Shown here one piece after another: positions 26,693-34,988 of a DNA stretch of 64,000 nt. The stretch comes from Bacteroidetes bacterium HGW-Bacteroidetes-6 (GTDB taxonomy: Bacteria > Bacteroidota > Bacteroidia > Bacteroidales > DTU049): contig PHDB01000004.1 in assembly GCA_002842495.1 (NCBI GenBank), positions 93,844 through 157,843 on the forward strand, read 5' to 3'. A model generated the notes under the pieces. The model was not told the DNA's origin, did not search any database, and saw only the letters and a program-made list of their open reading frames with translations. The translations under genes were made by a program, and so were the position numbers. Numbering within the stretch: the first letter of the stretch is position 1; every line of letters begins with the position of its first letter.

Positions 26693-27760
26693 TCAGACAC
26701 CCAGTTTTTTTCTGATTTTTTCAGGAATAGCATCTTTATGAATGAGAATAGCCACCGTTTTCATATACACAAAGCCACGGCTCATATTGAGATAGCCACC
26801 ATTGCTATTCGATTCGGTTCCCCAGCTGTTTTTGATAATATAGTAACGGTTGCCGGTTGAATCTTCGGACAGACCAACCATATGCATCAAGTGATCGTCG
26901 GTGGTGACAAAATCGTCAAAATCCTTTTGTCTCAACGATTGAGTGAGCTTGACATCCTCATCATCGAGACGAGCATAATTGCTGCGATGTTTAAATTGCT
27001 TTTCGCTCACATCTCCGTCCCAACAAATTGTGTATCCATTATCCATGGCATAGTTGATCACATCCATGAGTTCGTCGATGGGTAAATTGTAATACTGAGC
27101 ACCCATCCAGTTATCGGGAATTTCGAGTCGGAATGGCTGATAATACGGATGATGTGAAAAGCTGGTCAATTCAACATAATCGGAGCTTTTCAGCGAAACC
27201 ACAGCTTGACGAAATTCAATTGGAGTATAGGTTTTCTTTTTAAAAGTAATTTCGTTGGGCATTGTTCCCAAATATGTGTCGAGAATAGCTCTTGTTGCGC
27301 GCATCCAATATTTCCCGGGCTTACTTTGAGCAGCCCAGTATTTTCCCATGGCTTTCAGGATTCCTTCCATTTCGGTATGATCGAAAATGGAATCGCCAGG
27401 CGCCAGCCCATTAAAATCAGTTTCGGTCACAGCACCATACTTATCGAATACGGCAAAAACATCGTGAGCCTGTCCACCCTGACTAAAATTGGCCAGTCCT
27501 TTAAGACGAATAAAATTATCCATTTTCATCATATAGGCGTAATACACAAAAAACAATTCCGACAAATCGAATTCGCCGGTTCCCTTACGCATTAATTCCG
27601 ACTCGAGGTAAGATGTAGTTGCAAACGCCCAGCAAGTACCGGCCATTTGTTGGTTTTTCACCGATGTATGTGGAATATCTTTAACAACCTTGAAAGTTTC
27701 CTGCGCATGAGCTGCTACAAGAACAATTATTAAGGAAAAAACAAGTAAAATTCTTTTCAT
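26693..27760 (-). CDS. Secreted C1 family (bleomycin hydrolase-like) cysteine peptidase
   Basis: 355 residues with signal peptide MKRILLVFSLIIVLVAAHAQ. Papain-type catalytic residues are all present: Gln37 and Cys43 in NQQMAGTCWAFATTSYLE, His in DDHLMHMVGLSED and Asn in YYIIKNSWGTESN. The large insert between Cys and His (about 60-260) and the M-H-M context resemble the C1B bleomycin hydrolase/aminopeptidase C branch, but the protein is shorter than the usual 440-450 residues and is exported. It is the last gene of an operon with the OmpA-like gene (15 bases apart), which points to periplasmic peptide processing. Confidence 0.88.
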   Translation of the reverse strand: MKRILLVFSLIIVLVAAHAQETFKVVKDIPHTSVKNQQMAGTCWAFATTSYLESELMRKGTGEFDLSELFFVYYAYMMKMDNFIRLKGLANFSQGGQAHDVFAVFDKYGAVTETDFNGLAPGDSIFDHTEMEGILKAMGKYWAAQSKPGKYWMRATRAILDTYLGTMPNEITFKKKTYTPIEFRQAVVSLKSSDYVELTSFSHHPYYQPFRLEIPDNWMGAQYYNLPIDELMDVINYAMDNGYTICWDGDVSEKQFKHRSNYARLDDEDVKLTQSLRQKDFDDFVTTDDHLMHMVGLSEDSTGNRYYIIKNSWGTESNSNGGYLNMSRGFVYMKTVAILIHKDAIPEKIRKKLGV

Positions 27761-27775
27761 AACAAGAGTTATTAA

Positions 27776-28894
27776 TTAGGGTAAAATAACAACTTCGACC
27801 TTCCTGCAATATTTTCGCGACGGGTCGCCAGCTTTATAAAATTCGCAGCTGTTGCCCACAGGCTTGAGTTCGATACGGTTTCGATCGATCTTATTCCCAG
27901 TGAGAAAAATATATACCGATTTGCCACGTTTTTCGGCCAGTTTCATTTCTTGTCCATCAAGCTCACCCGGAGCTGCATATGCATCGATGCGAATTTTCAC
28001 AGCCGGATTTTCGAACAGATACTCTGTAATGACACCTAACTTACGATACGATTGATCGTCGAGCTTGTATTCATTTTCAGTAAAAAACATAGTAGTAATT
28101 GAACTATCGAGAACGGCAAAAGCAGAGGCCAGATCGTTGTCAATATCGTCGGAGTCGTTGGCCAATGTATCGGGATAGGCATTCGAATAGGCAACTGAAT
28201 CTTTAATAGGCATTCCGTTGGCATCGAGTTCGTAAACAGCAATATCGTCGACATAATAATAAGCTTCGCGCTTATTGAACGCAAATTTTTTACGTTTAAA
28301 TTTATCGTTAGGAGCCCAAGCAAAATTTCCAATAGTCATTAACTTTTCGCCGCCTTTGGCAACAAAAACACCATTGATTCGAATCCAATCAGCTGTGTCG
28401 CGAATACCAAAAGGCCTATATACTTCCACTTGCGGCGGAAAATCCTCCTTTCCCTCCCGTGTTGTATATGGTGGACGATAGGAATAGAAACTAGCTCCAA
28501 TGGTTTTTAGATAGCAATTACTATAACGCGAAGGAGTAACATACATTTCGAAGCTATAAACCTTACCCTCTTCGAGAGGCTTGCAAAGCTGAACCTGTAA
28601 ATACTCGTTGTATTTCGGCCAAACCCTCAACCCAACATAGGCTTTACCTGTGCGTGGCTTCCTCAATATATAGTTTCTGTCGTTTTTAGCTGCATTCACC
28701 TCTTTGTAACGCCGTTCATCGGAATTGACAAAAAAATCGACCGTATTGATCTTCTTCCAAGGTTTCATGCTGGGCCGGCTACCACGAACATCGTCGAAAC
28801 TTCCATTGGGAACAAGGTTCTGCGACTGCACTCTTTGCCATGAAAAAATCAGGCAAAGACAGAAAACAGTTAATATAGCAGTCGGAATTCTCAT
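27776..28894 (-). CDS. OmpA-family outer membrane protein
   Basis: 372 residues with a signal peptide (MRIPTAILTVFCLCLIFSWQRVQSQ). The N-terminal 200 residues form a beta-rich carbohydrate-binding-like domain starting NLVPNGSFDDVRG, a pattern common in Bacteroidota OmpA-type proteins. The C-terminal 110 residues are an OmpA-like peptidoglycan-binding domain: FTENEYKLDDQSYRKLGVITEYL ... VKIRIDAYAAPG ... LAEKRGKSVYIFLTGNKIDRNRIELKPVGNS. It probably tethers the outer membrane to the cell wall. It lies in an operon with the 234-residue membrane protein upstream (3 bases) and the C1 peptidase downstream. Confidence 0.85.
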   Translation of the reverse strand: MRIPTAILTVFCLCLIFSWQRVQSQNLVPNGSFDDVRGSRPSMKPWKKINTVDFFVNSDERRYKEVNAAKNDRNYILRKPRTGKAYVGLRVWPKYNEYLQVQLCKPLEEGKVYSFEMYVTPSRYSNCYLKTIGASFYSYRPPYTTREGKEDFPPQVEVYRPFGIRDTADWIRINGVFVAKGGEKLMTIGNFAWAPNDKFKRKKFAFNKREAYYYVDDIAVYELDANGMPIKDSVAYSNAYPDTLANDSDDIDNDLASAFAVLDSSITTMFFTENEYKLDDQSYRKLGVITEYLFENPAVKIRIDAYAAPGELDGQEMKLAEKRGKSVYIFLTGNKIDRNRIELKPVGNSCEFYKAGDPSRKYCRKVEVVILP

Positions 28895-28897
28895 TAA

Positions 28898-29602
28898 TTA
28901 ATTAATACAATCGTGTTTCGATTTCGAAGTAAACAGGTTTCTAAAATACTTCCAATGCCACAAAATGTGAATTATTGTAATGACAGCCATGGCAATTCCG
29001 AATTGCACATGCCAGTAAAGGTACGACAAAATCAATTCCGTTCCTAAATTGTAATTGATTTGAACAACAAGAATAAGTCCCAGCATAGCAGTAGTAAGAA
29101 ATGTAAGGAGCAACAAAATATTCCAAATACGTCGATGAACAAATTTCCGAATCACTTCAAAATGGTGCAAAATACTTGTAATCAAATACAGCAATAAAAC
29201 CCCCAGCGTTATCCAGATCAGATTGTAGTTTCTTTGGGTATGAGGTTTGCTTGTGCCGGGGTTGCTGGGTTTAACATCGGTTTGAGCCGTATCGACAACA
29301 GCAGCAGAATCAACCTTTGATATGGTATCGCTTGACTGAACAACATGATTCACATTTGCAGACTCAACCTTATGAACAACCTGTGTATCAGGTTTGATTA
29401 TTTTCTGTGTATCGGGTTTAACAACCGCAGTTAGTCGACCATAATCGCAAAAACCATCTGCATTGGCATCGTAAAAACGACCACATTTCCCCGGACAATC
29501 AACTTCGTCCCAAGGACATTTATAGCCTTCGATCTGAGCAAACAACACCGTGGCCGAAACCAGCAGCAAAAAAGCAAAAGTCAGTAGTTGTATTAGTTTC
29601 AT
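28898..29602 (-). CDS. Membrane protein with Cys-rich EF-hand-like head and histidine-rich helices
   Basis: 234 residues. A signal peptide (MKLIQLLTFAFLLLVSATVLFAQ) precedes a cysteine motif CPWDEVDCPGKCGRF and a calcium-loop-like DANADGFCDYG (D-x-N-x-D-G). A Lys/Val/Asp/Thr-rich linker (about 55-125) leads to three membrane helices (about 130-150, 170-192 and 205-225). Histidines HHFEVIRKFVHRRIW, YLYWHVQFG and IHILWHW sit at helix ends as in DUF4405/cytochrome b-like proteins, so a heme-binding role is conceivable. Its start overlaps the stop of the 98-residue gene. Function unknown. Confidence 0.75.
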   Translation of the reverse strand: MKLIQLLTFAFLLLVSATVLFAQIEGYKCPWDEVDCPGKCGRFYDANADGFCDYGRLTAVVKPDTQKIIKPDTQVVHKVESANVNHVVQSSDTISKVDSAAVVDTAQTDVKPSNPGTSKPHTQRNYNLIWITLGVLLLYLITSILHHFEVIRKFVHRRIWNILLLLTFLTTAMLGLILVVQINYNLGTELILSYLYWHVQFGIAMAVITIIHILWHWKYFRNLFTSKSKHDCIN

Positions 29603-29895
29603 GAGATTCGGAGTCCAGAGAGTTCTATATCATTACAGAGTACCTTCAAACGACGTTTTAACATAAAACGTCGCAATCGCAAATATATTTTTCCATTATC
29701 GGGCAACTCTATCTCAAGGCCCGATGCCGATTTCAATTTTCGGAAAACATTTTCGCTGTTGTCAGCTTCGAAAAGCAACAAGGGTAATGGATTATCATCA
29801 ACACGAGCACTCACATTAAGCGCTGCATAACCAGCCTTGTAGTCGAGCACAATATCGGGATTGGGAGGAATATTGAAAAAAATCCAGGATGGCAT
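29599..29895 (-). CDS. Small conserved-looking protein of unknown function
   Basis: 98 residues, no signal peptide or membrane helix. Mixed alpha/beta with a basic C-terminal part (RLRRFMLKRRLKVL). It starts one base after the TPM gene ends and overlaps the next gene by 4 bases, so it is a real operon member, but I do not recognise its family. Confidence 0.6.
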   Translation of the reverse strand: MPSWIFFNIPPNPDIVLDYKAGYAALNVSARVDDNPLPLLLFEADNSENVFRKLKSASGLEIELPDNGKIYLRLRRFMLKRRLKVLCNDIELSGLRIS

Positions 29896-29896
29896 A

Positions 29897-30433
29897 TCAG
29901 CGTTTTATTTTTTTGTCGAGATAATCTATTGCATTCATAATACCTTCTGCAAATCTGCTTTGTCGAAACGCATCGTAAACCACACTATTAATTACATAAT
30001 CAAAATCCTCATCGCTAATACGTGATTCGGTTTTCGGACACGAAATCATACGTATTTCGCCCAGATTATTTGAAATAACAAATAAAATTCCTTCATCGTT
30101 GTTGCAAATCTGCCATTTGCTACTGACTGCGTCGGCAAACTCGGTAAACGACTTATAATCGCCAAAGCCAGGATTGGTCATTACTGCAACCGGAATAGCA
30201 TTTTTCCCGAAAAACGAATTACATTTTTGAGCAAGTATTTCAGTTTCGGATTCACTAAAGAGTTTTTCATAGTCGGTTACAACTCCTTTTTGTTCAGGCG
30301 TGTTGTGAATTTCCACTTCTTCGCCAGTAACCTCGAAACCCGTCTCATCGTTTTTTTGTTTCTTGTTTCCGCAAGCCGATATTGAAAACGATAAAACCAA
30401 TAAAACTACCGAATAAAAAACAAATTTTTGCAT
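29897..30433 (-). CDS. TPM-domain lipoprotein
   Basis: About 178 residues from 30433 (MQKFVFYSVVLLVLSFSISACG), which gives a lipoprotein signal with lipobox ISAC; longer in-frame starts lie in the acyl-CoA synthetase gene. The mature part is a TPM (YgcG/TLP18.3-type) domain: VTDYEKLFSESETEILAQKC ... IPVAVMTNPGFGDYKSFTEFADAVSSKWQI ... EGILFVISNNLGEIRMISC. The family includes thylakoid and bacterial proteins of repair or phosphatase type; the role here is unknown. It is the first gene of the envelope operon ending with the C1 peptidase. Confidence 0.85.
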   Translation of the reverse strand: MQKFVFYSVVLLVLSFSISACGNKKQKNDETGFEVTGEEVEIHNTPEQKGVVTDYEKLFSESETEILAQKCNSFFGKNAIPVAVMTNPGFGDYKSFTEFADAVSSKWQICNNDEGILFVISNNLGEIRMISCPKTESRISDEDFDYVINSVVYDAFRQSRFAEGIMNAIDYLDKKIKR

Positions 30434-30448
30434 ACGCACATTTGTTGT

Positions 30449-30456
30449 CAAAAATA
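30449..30456 (-). promoter_or_regulatory. -7 promoter box of the TPM-to-peptidase operon
   Basis: TATTTTTG on the minus strand, matching TAnnTTTG, 15 bases before the start at 30433 and just past the stop of the acyl-CoA synthetase gene. Confidence 0.45.
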
Positions 30457-30479
30457 ATAAAATGCGGCGACATACATTT

Positions 30480-32399
30480 TTATTGTAAAAATTTTTCCAA
30501 CAACCGTATGTTATAATCTGTCGATTTCGACTTTCCATCAGCTGCATACATCATTTCAAAAAGATTTTCATACACTTGTTCAATTTTGGGGCGCACAATC
30601 TTCATCGTACTGTTGAGCAAGTGGTTTTTTTCGGTGAAACCGTCTTCGAGTAAACAATAAACCGATGGCAACCAGCGCGAAGGATATTGCTTTGCCAAAA
30701 CTGTATCGAATCGTAATTTATTGATTTCGTGAGTTATTAGTTCAAGTGCTTTTTTCTTGCCTTCCGAGCTAGTAAAATCGACTGCTGCTGACAGCAGCAT
30801 CTTACGTAACTGAACATCGTCTAAATAAACCAGCGCAGTTGTATACGGGTTTTGGTTGTTGTGCAAATATACCTGGCTCAGTAAAGAAGAATGAAAAATC
30901 ATGGCTTCCTCGAGTGCTTCGGGGCTATATTTTTCACCATCGTTGGCGATAAGCAGACTTTTGAAGCGACCTTTTACAAACAAAAAACCTTCACTATCCA
31001 CATATCCGAGGTCTCCGGTGTGCAAGAATCCATCCTGTAATGTTTCGGCTGTTGCCTCATCGTTTTTCCAATAGCCTTTCATTACATTGTCGCCCTTCAC
31101 ACATATTTCTCCGGTTTGCCCAACCGAAAGCGGCTGTCCGTTTTCATCAGCAATCACCAATTCGAGATCGGGGACTATTCTTCCGGAAGAGCCCATTTTG
31201 AAAATGCCAGCTCCGTTTGTCGATATCACCGGAGCGGCTTCGCTAAGACCATATCCCTGATACATAGGAATTCCAATAGCATTAAAAAATTTTTGAATAT
31301 CAATATCAAGCAGCGCTCCACCACCAATAAAAAAGCGCAATCGCCCACCAAAGCCATCACGAATTTTCGAAAAAACCAAAGCATCGCCCAATTTTACCAG
31401 CGGACGAAGAAAAACACGCATACCTTTTCCAGCATTGTTTCCAGTACCATGATATATCATGCCAATTCTCAGAAACATGCGAAACAGCATTCGCACCATA
31501 GCTCCTTTTTCGGATATCCCTTTTTCGATATTGTTTTTGAAATTTTTCGCCAATGCAGGAACGCTCAATAAAAATACCGGCTTTATTTCGCGAATGTTCA
31601 GCGGAACGTTACGTAATGCTTCCACCGCCGATTTCCCTCCATCTACAGCTGCCAACGAAGCTCCTTTGTAAATAAGTGAATACAAACCAACAGTATGGGC
31701 AAACGAATGATCCCAAGGTAGCATAAGTAAAGTAACAAACTCGGGAGTAACTTCGAACATGGCTGTAGCTTGCTTCACATTAGCAATATAATTCTGATGT
31801 GTAAGCACAATTCCTTTCGGATCGGCAGTTGTTCCCGAAGTGTAGCAAATATTTACAGCATCATCGGGTCTGGCATACGAAGCTACTGCTGCAAGTCGAT
31901 TGTGTGTTTCGGTATCAGAAGATTCGCCTTCTTCCAGCAACTCACTCAGGAAAAATTCATCTTCAAGTTTATCGATATCATTGGTCAGCGGAAGATCGAT
32001 GATGATGATTTTCTGGGTTAAATGAAATTTTGTTTTTACAGTTCTCACCAAATCGAGAAATCGGGACGACACAATAACAAAGCTACTTTCGCTGTGCTGA
32101 ATACGAAAAAGCAATTCTTCGGGCTCTTCAATTCGTACCGAAACCGGAACACAAACGGCCCCTGCCGCAATAACGGCCAACTCCGAAAACAACCACCATG
32201 CTCGTCCTTCGCTGTAGAGCACTACTTTATCGTTGGCCCTTAAGCCCGCCTTCATAAGCCCGCCGGCAAGATTTTTTACATAAACACCGGCTTCGGAATA
32301 AGATGTTGACTGGTATTTTCCGTTGACTTTTTCCCACACCAATGGATTTTCGCCAAACGATGCAATAGCATTTTCAAACAAATTGACAAGCGTCTTCAT
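30480..32399 (-). CDS. Long-chain acyl-CoA synthetase (AMP-binding)
   Basis: About 639 residues from 32399 (MKTLVNLFENAIASFGENPLVW); the 29-residue upstream extension does not look like family sequence. ANL-superfamily motifs: P-loop ICYTSGTTADPKGIVLTH, LPWDHSFAHT, adenylate motif GYGLSEAAPVIS, LHTGDLGYVDSEGFLFVKGR and the C-terminal hinge KSLLIANDGEKYSPEALEEA. It activates fatty acids to acyl-CoA through an acyl-AMP, at the inner membrane face. It lies 46 bases upstream of the TPM operon with a promoter between, so it is probably its own transcript. Confidence 0.92.
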   Translation of the reverse strand: MKTLVNLFENAIASFGENPLVWEKVNGKYQSTSYSEAGVYVKNLAGGLMKAGLRANDKVVLYSEGRAWWLFSELAVIAAGAVCVPVSVRIEEPEELLFRIQHSESSFVIVSSRFLDLVRTVKTKFHLTQKIIIIDLPLTNDIDKLEDEFFLSELLEEGESSDTETHNRLAAVASYARPDDAVNICYTSGTTADPKGIVLTHQNYIANVKQATAMFEVTPEFVTLLMLPWDHSFAHTVGLYSLIYKGASLAAVDGGKSAVEALRNVPLNIREIKPVFLLSVPALAKNFKNNIEKGISEKGAMVRMLFRMFLRIGMIYHGTGNNAGKGMRVFLRPLVKLGDALVFSKIRDGFGGRLRFFIGGGALLDIDIQKFFNAIGIPMYQGYGLSEAAPVISTNGAGIFKMGSSGRIVPDLELVIADENGQPLSVGQTGEICVKGDNVMKGYWKNDEATAETLQDGFLHTGDLGYVDSEGFLFVKGRFKSLLIANDGEKYSPEALEEAMIFHSSLLSQVYLHNNQNPYTTALVYLDDVQLRKMLLSAAVDFTSSEGKKKALELITHEINKLRFDTVLAKQYPSRWLPSVYCLLEDGFTEKNHLLNSTMKIVRPKIEQVYENLFEMMYAADGKSKSTDYNIRLLEKFLQ

Positions 32400-32665
32400 G
32401 CAAATGATTGTTGGGCGAAGATAAAAAGAAAATAATAATTCCGTGATTATCCGGCTTTGGGTATATTTTCGGGTAATAAACAACAATAACCTGACATCGG
32501 AAAAACAATATCAGAGCTTCGCACAACACAGTAAATCAAACACTTCCCAATAAATTATTGCTGCCAGCAACTACCGGCAGCGATAAACGCAATATGACTA
32601 CAAATTTGTCATTATTATTCAGGTTTCAGAATTTGTTTTGCTTATTGCTATAATATTTCTATACT

Positions 32666-34342
32666 TTATTGCTTCACAAACCTGCTCACCGATGTTGTTC
32701 CCAACGATTCTATACTGACGAAATACACTCCGGATGCCAGTCCGTTTATATTGATGTGGTTCAAAACACCATCAGCAAAACCAATCTGTTGAACTATTTT
32801 GCCATAGACATCAGTTACAGTGCAATTTATGGGACCATTTTCAGCTGAAGCAATTGTAAGAACATCAACTGCAGGAACAGGATAAACTGAAAACAAAGGA
32901 GTTTGGGCTTGTTCGATTGCATTGGCAGTGATGTCAATTTTAGCCAGAAGTACATCGGTTGTAAGAATATCCTCTGCAACAGGATACCATGGCCACATAT
33001 TGATTGTATCGGAGAATGTTGCTGACAAAAACACATCGTTACCCGATGTAGCGATTGAAGTTGAGCGAACACTTCCGACAAATATACCATTCGAATAAGG
33101 TTCAACTGTTTTTGCCCAATCGATGGTTCCATTGCTATTCCATGACACAATGCTAATATTATTTTCGGCGTAGGCCGGAGTCGGGAAAGTACCAATAAAC
33201 TGCTGAGCACCAATTTTGAGAGTATCGACAAAATTAATTGTTGAATAAACATGTCCGGGAATAGCAGTCAACCCTTTTGTTGAAGCAGAAATTCTATTAT
33301 CGAGTTTATTTACCCATTGCACATTGCCGCTGAAGTCGAACTGCGACATAAAAGAAATGCAACTGCTTCCATCGGGAGTAATGGGTCCATTGCCGAGATC
33401 GATTGTTTGCTCAAAAGGGCAGGATACATAAATTCCTTCAGCATTTGCTGCAACAAAAGGCCAGCGGGTATTTGAAGCTGTTGACATACGGAGATCAAAA
33501 CCTTTTACCCAATTTATCGCCCCCGATAAGTTTAACTCGACCAAAAACAAATCATCTCCACTATTGGTATTGTGAAGCACGTATGTATCGAAATATGCAT
33601 CGGTACTATAGAAGTAGCCTACCATGTATAGTTTATTATTATACTGTGCAATGCCCGTTGCTCTTTCGTAGCTAATACCTCCAAAGCTTTTTCCATATTG
33701 AATCTTACCAGCAGAATTGTAGCATAGCAGCATCGCATCATCGCTCATATTGACAGATGCTCCCGAAAGAGAAACAGTGTCGAAAACCGCATTTTCGGTA
33801 AAGCAACCAGCGAGATACACATTTCCGGATTGGTCGGTTGTGAGCGAAAAAGCACGCTCATCGAATATTCCGCCGCCCGTTTCAACCCATTGTGTATTGC
33901 CCGAGGCGTCAAATTTTGCAAGATACACATCGTAATAGCCCCCTGAATTCGCTTGAGAACCGCCAACAAGAACAGAGTCTTCAAATTCTCCGGCCATAAA
34001 AACATTCCCATTCGAATCGGTTGTGATAGCCTTCACTTGCTTATAACCTGTGTTTCCACTCAACACATTTCGAACCCATAGCAAATTACCATCGGAATTG
34101 TATTTGGCAAGAAACCAGTTGTATCCACCTGAAACACTGGCAAGTTGAGTTCCCTGAAAATCGGCTGTTCCATAGTATGTTCCGGTTTGAAATACATTTC
34201 CTGAAGCATCGGTGCAAACCTGATACGATTCGTCGGAAGAAGCGCCGCCCGAAACACGCGTCCATTCCCAGCCCTGAGCTGACATTGGAACTACGATCAA
34301 AAGAAGTAATGGTACAAAAAGAATTTTGAAAGCTGTTTTCAT
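32666..34342 (-). CDS. Secreted repeat protein with type A T9SS sorting domain
   Basis: 558 residues. Signal peptide MKTAFKILFVPLLLLIVVPMSAQ, then a beta-propeller of SBBP-like repeats (about 25-460), each with a pattern like NVFMAGEFEDSVLVGG or NVYLAGCFTENAVFD and FLAKYNSDGNLLWVR. The T9SS type A domain is at the end (FSVYPVPAVDVLTIASAENG ... VLNHININGLASGVYFVSIES ... SRFVKQ). It should be a surface-exposed scaffold or binding protein. It starts 23 bases after the small secreted protein gene and is probably in its operon. Confidence 0.9.
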   Translation of the reverse strand: MKTAFKILFVPLLLLIVVPMSAQGWEWTRVSGGASSDESYQVCTDASGNVFQTGTYYGTADFQGTQLASVSGGYNWFLAKYNSDGNLLWVRNVLSGNTGYKQVKAITTDSNGNVFMAGEFEDSVLVGGSQANSGGYYDVYLAKFDASGNTQWVETGGGIFDERAFSLTTDQSGNVYLAGCFTENAVFDTVSLSGASVNMSDDAMLLCYNSAGKIQYGKSFGGISYERATGIAQYNNKLYMVGYFYSTDAYFDTYVLHNTNSGDDLFLVELNLSGAINWVKGFDLRMSTASNTRWPFVAANAEGIYVSCPFEQTIDLGNGPITPDGSSCISFMSQFDFSGNVQWVNKLDNRISASTKGLTAIPGHVYSTINFVDTLKIGAQQFIGTFPTPAYAENNISIVSWNSNGTIDWAKTVEPYSNGIFVGSVRSTSIATSGNDVFLSATFSDTINMWPWYPVAEDILTTDVLLAKIDITANAIEQAQTPLFSVYPVPAVDVLTIASAENGPINCTVTDVYGKIVQQIGFADGVLNHININGLASGVYFVSIESLGTTSVSRFVKQ

Positions 34343-34365
34343 GATTATTTTTTAAAGTTCAACTG

Positions 34366-34827
34366 TTAGAAGTTTATCTGACGGACAATCTCATCCAATG
34401 TGTCAACAGGCATGGCGACCTCAGCATTAATCATAATGGTAAGTTTTTGCTCAGGATACAAGATAATCAATACATTCATCGGTGTTTCGCCGCCGGCAAT
34501 ATTGTTGTTTGTTCCAAGATATGCCTTATGTCCATTGATTTCATATTCTTTCACCGGAGTAAAATTGTCGCGATCCGAGGAAACCATATCGTAAAAATCC
34601 AAATTGAAAGCACCCAGCGAACCATTTAGCTGATTAACTGTGAACAAGGCTGAAAACACCGAAGGGTCCTCGGCTGTAAGAAAGCAATTGTAACCATCCA
34701 ACTCAATACCTTTAACAACTTTGTCGAACTGTTCAAAAGTGATGGTTGCTGTAAGCGGAGCATCGTCTTGTGCTTTCATGAAAATGCTCAGAAAAGCTGC
34801 AGCCAGAAAAAAAAGGGTCTTTTTCAT
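34366..34827 (-). CDS. Small secreted protein of unknown function
   Basis: About 153 residues from 34827 (MKKTLFFLAAAFLSIFMKAQ, a clear signal peptide); the in-frame ATG at 34854 would spoil it. The mature part is a mixed alpha/beta domain (DAPLTATITFEQFDKVVKGI ... FNLDFYDMVSSD ... PMNVLIILYPEQKLTIMINAEV) without cysteines. I do not recognise the family. It is followed at 23 bases by the T9SS propeller gene, so the two are probably made together. Confidence 0.7.
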   Translation of the reverse strand: MKKTLFFLAAAFLSIFMKAQDDAPLTATITFEQFDKVVKGIELDGYNCFLTAEDPSVFSALFTVNQLNGSLGAFNLDFYDMVSSDRDNFTPVKEYEINGHKAYLGTNNNIAGGETPMNVLIILYPEQKLTIMINAEVAMPVDTLDEIVRQINF

Positions 34828-34879
34828 TTTGCTTGTGTTTTTACACCCATTCATTCGGGCGCGATTGTTTTTTCAGCTG

Positions 34880-34887
34880 CAAAAGTA
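34880..34887 (-). promoter_or_regulatory. -7 promoter box for the small secreted protein and T9SS propeller
   Basis: TACTTTTG on the minus strand matches TAnnTTTG, 53 bases before the start at 34827. Confidence 0.45.
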
Positions 34888-34988
34888 TATTGCCTATCTA
34901 TATAAGCCTATATGACAAAAGTAGGACAACCTGCTACAACACACATTTTGTGGCAGTTGCATTGATTATAAAAAAGACCTCTTCAAGA

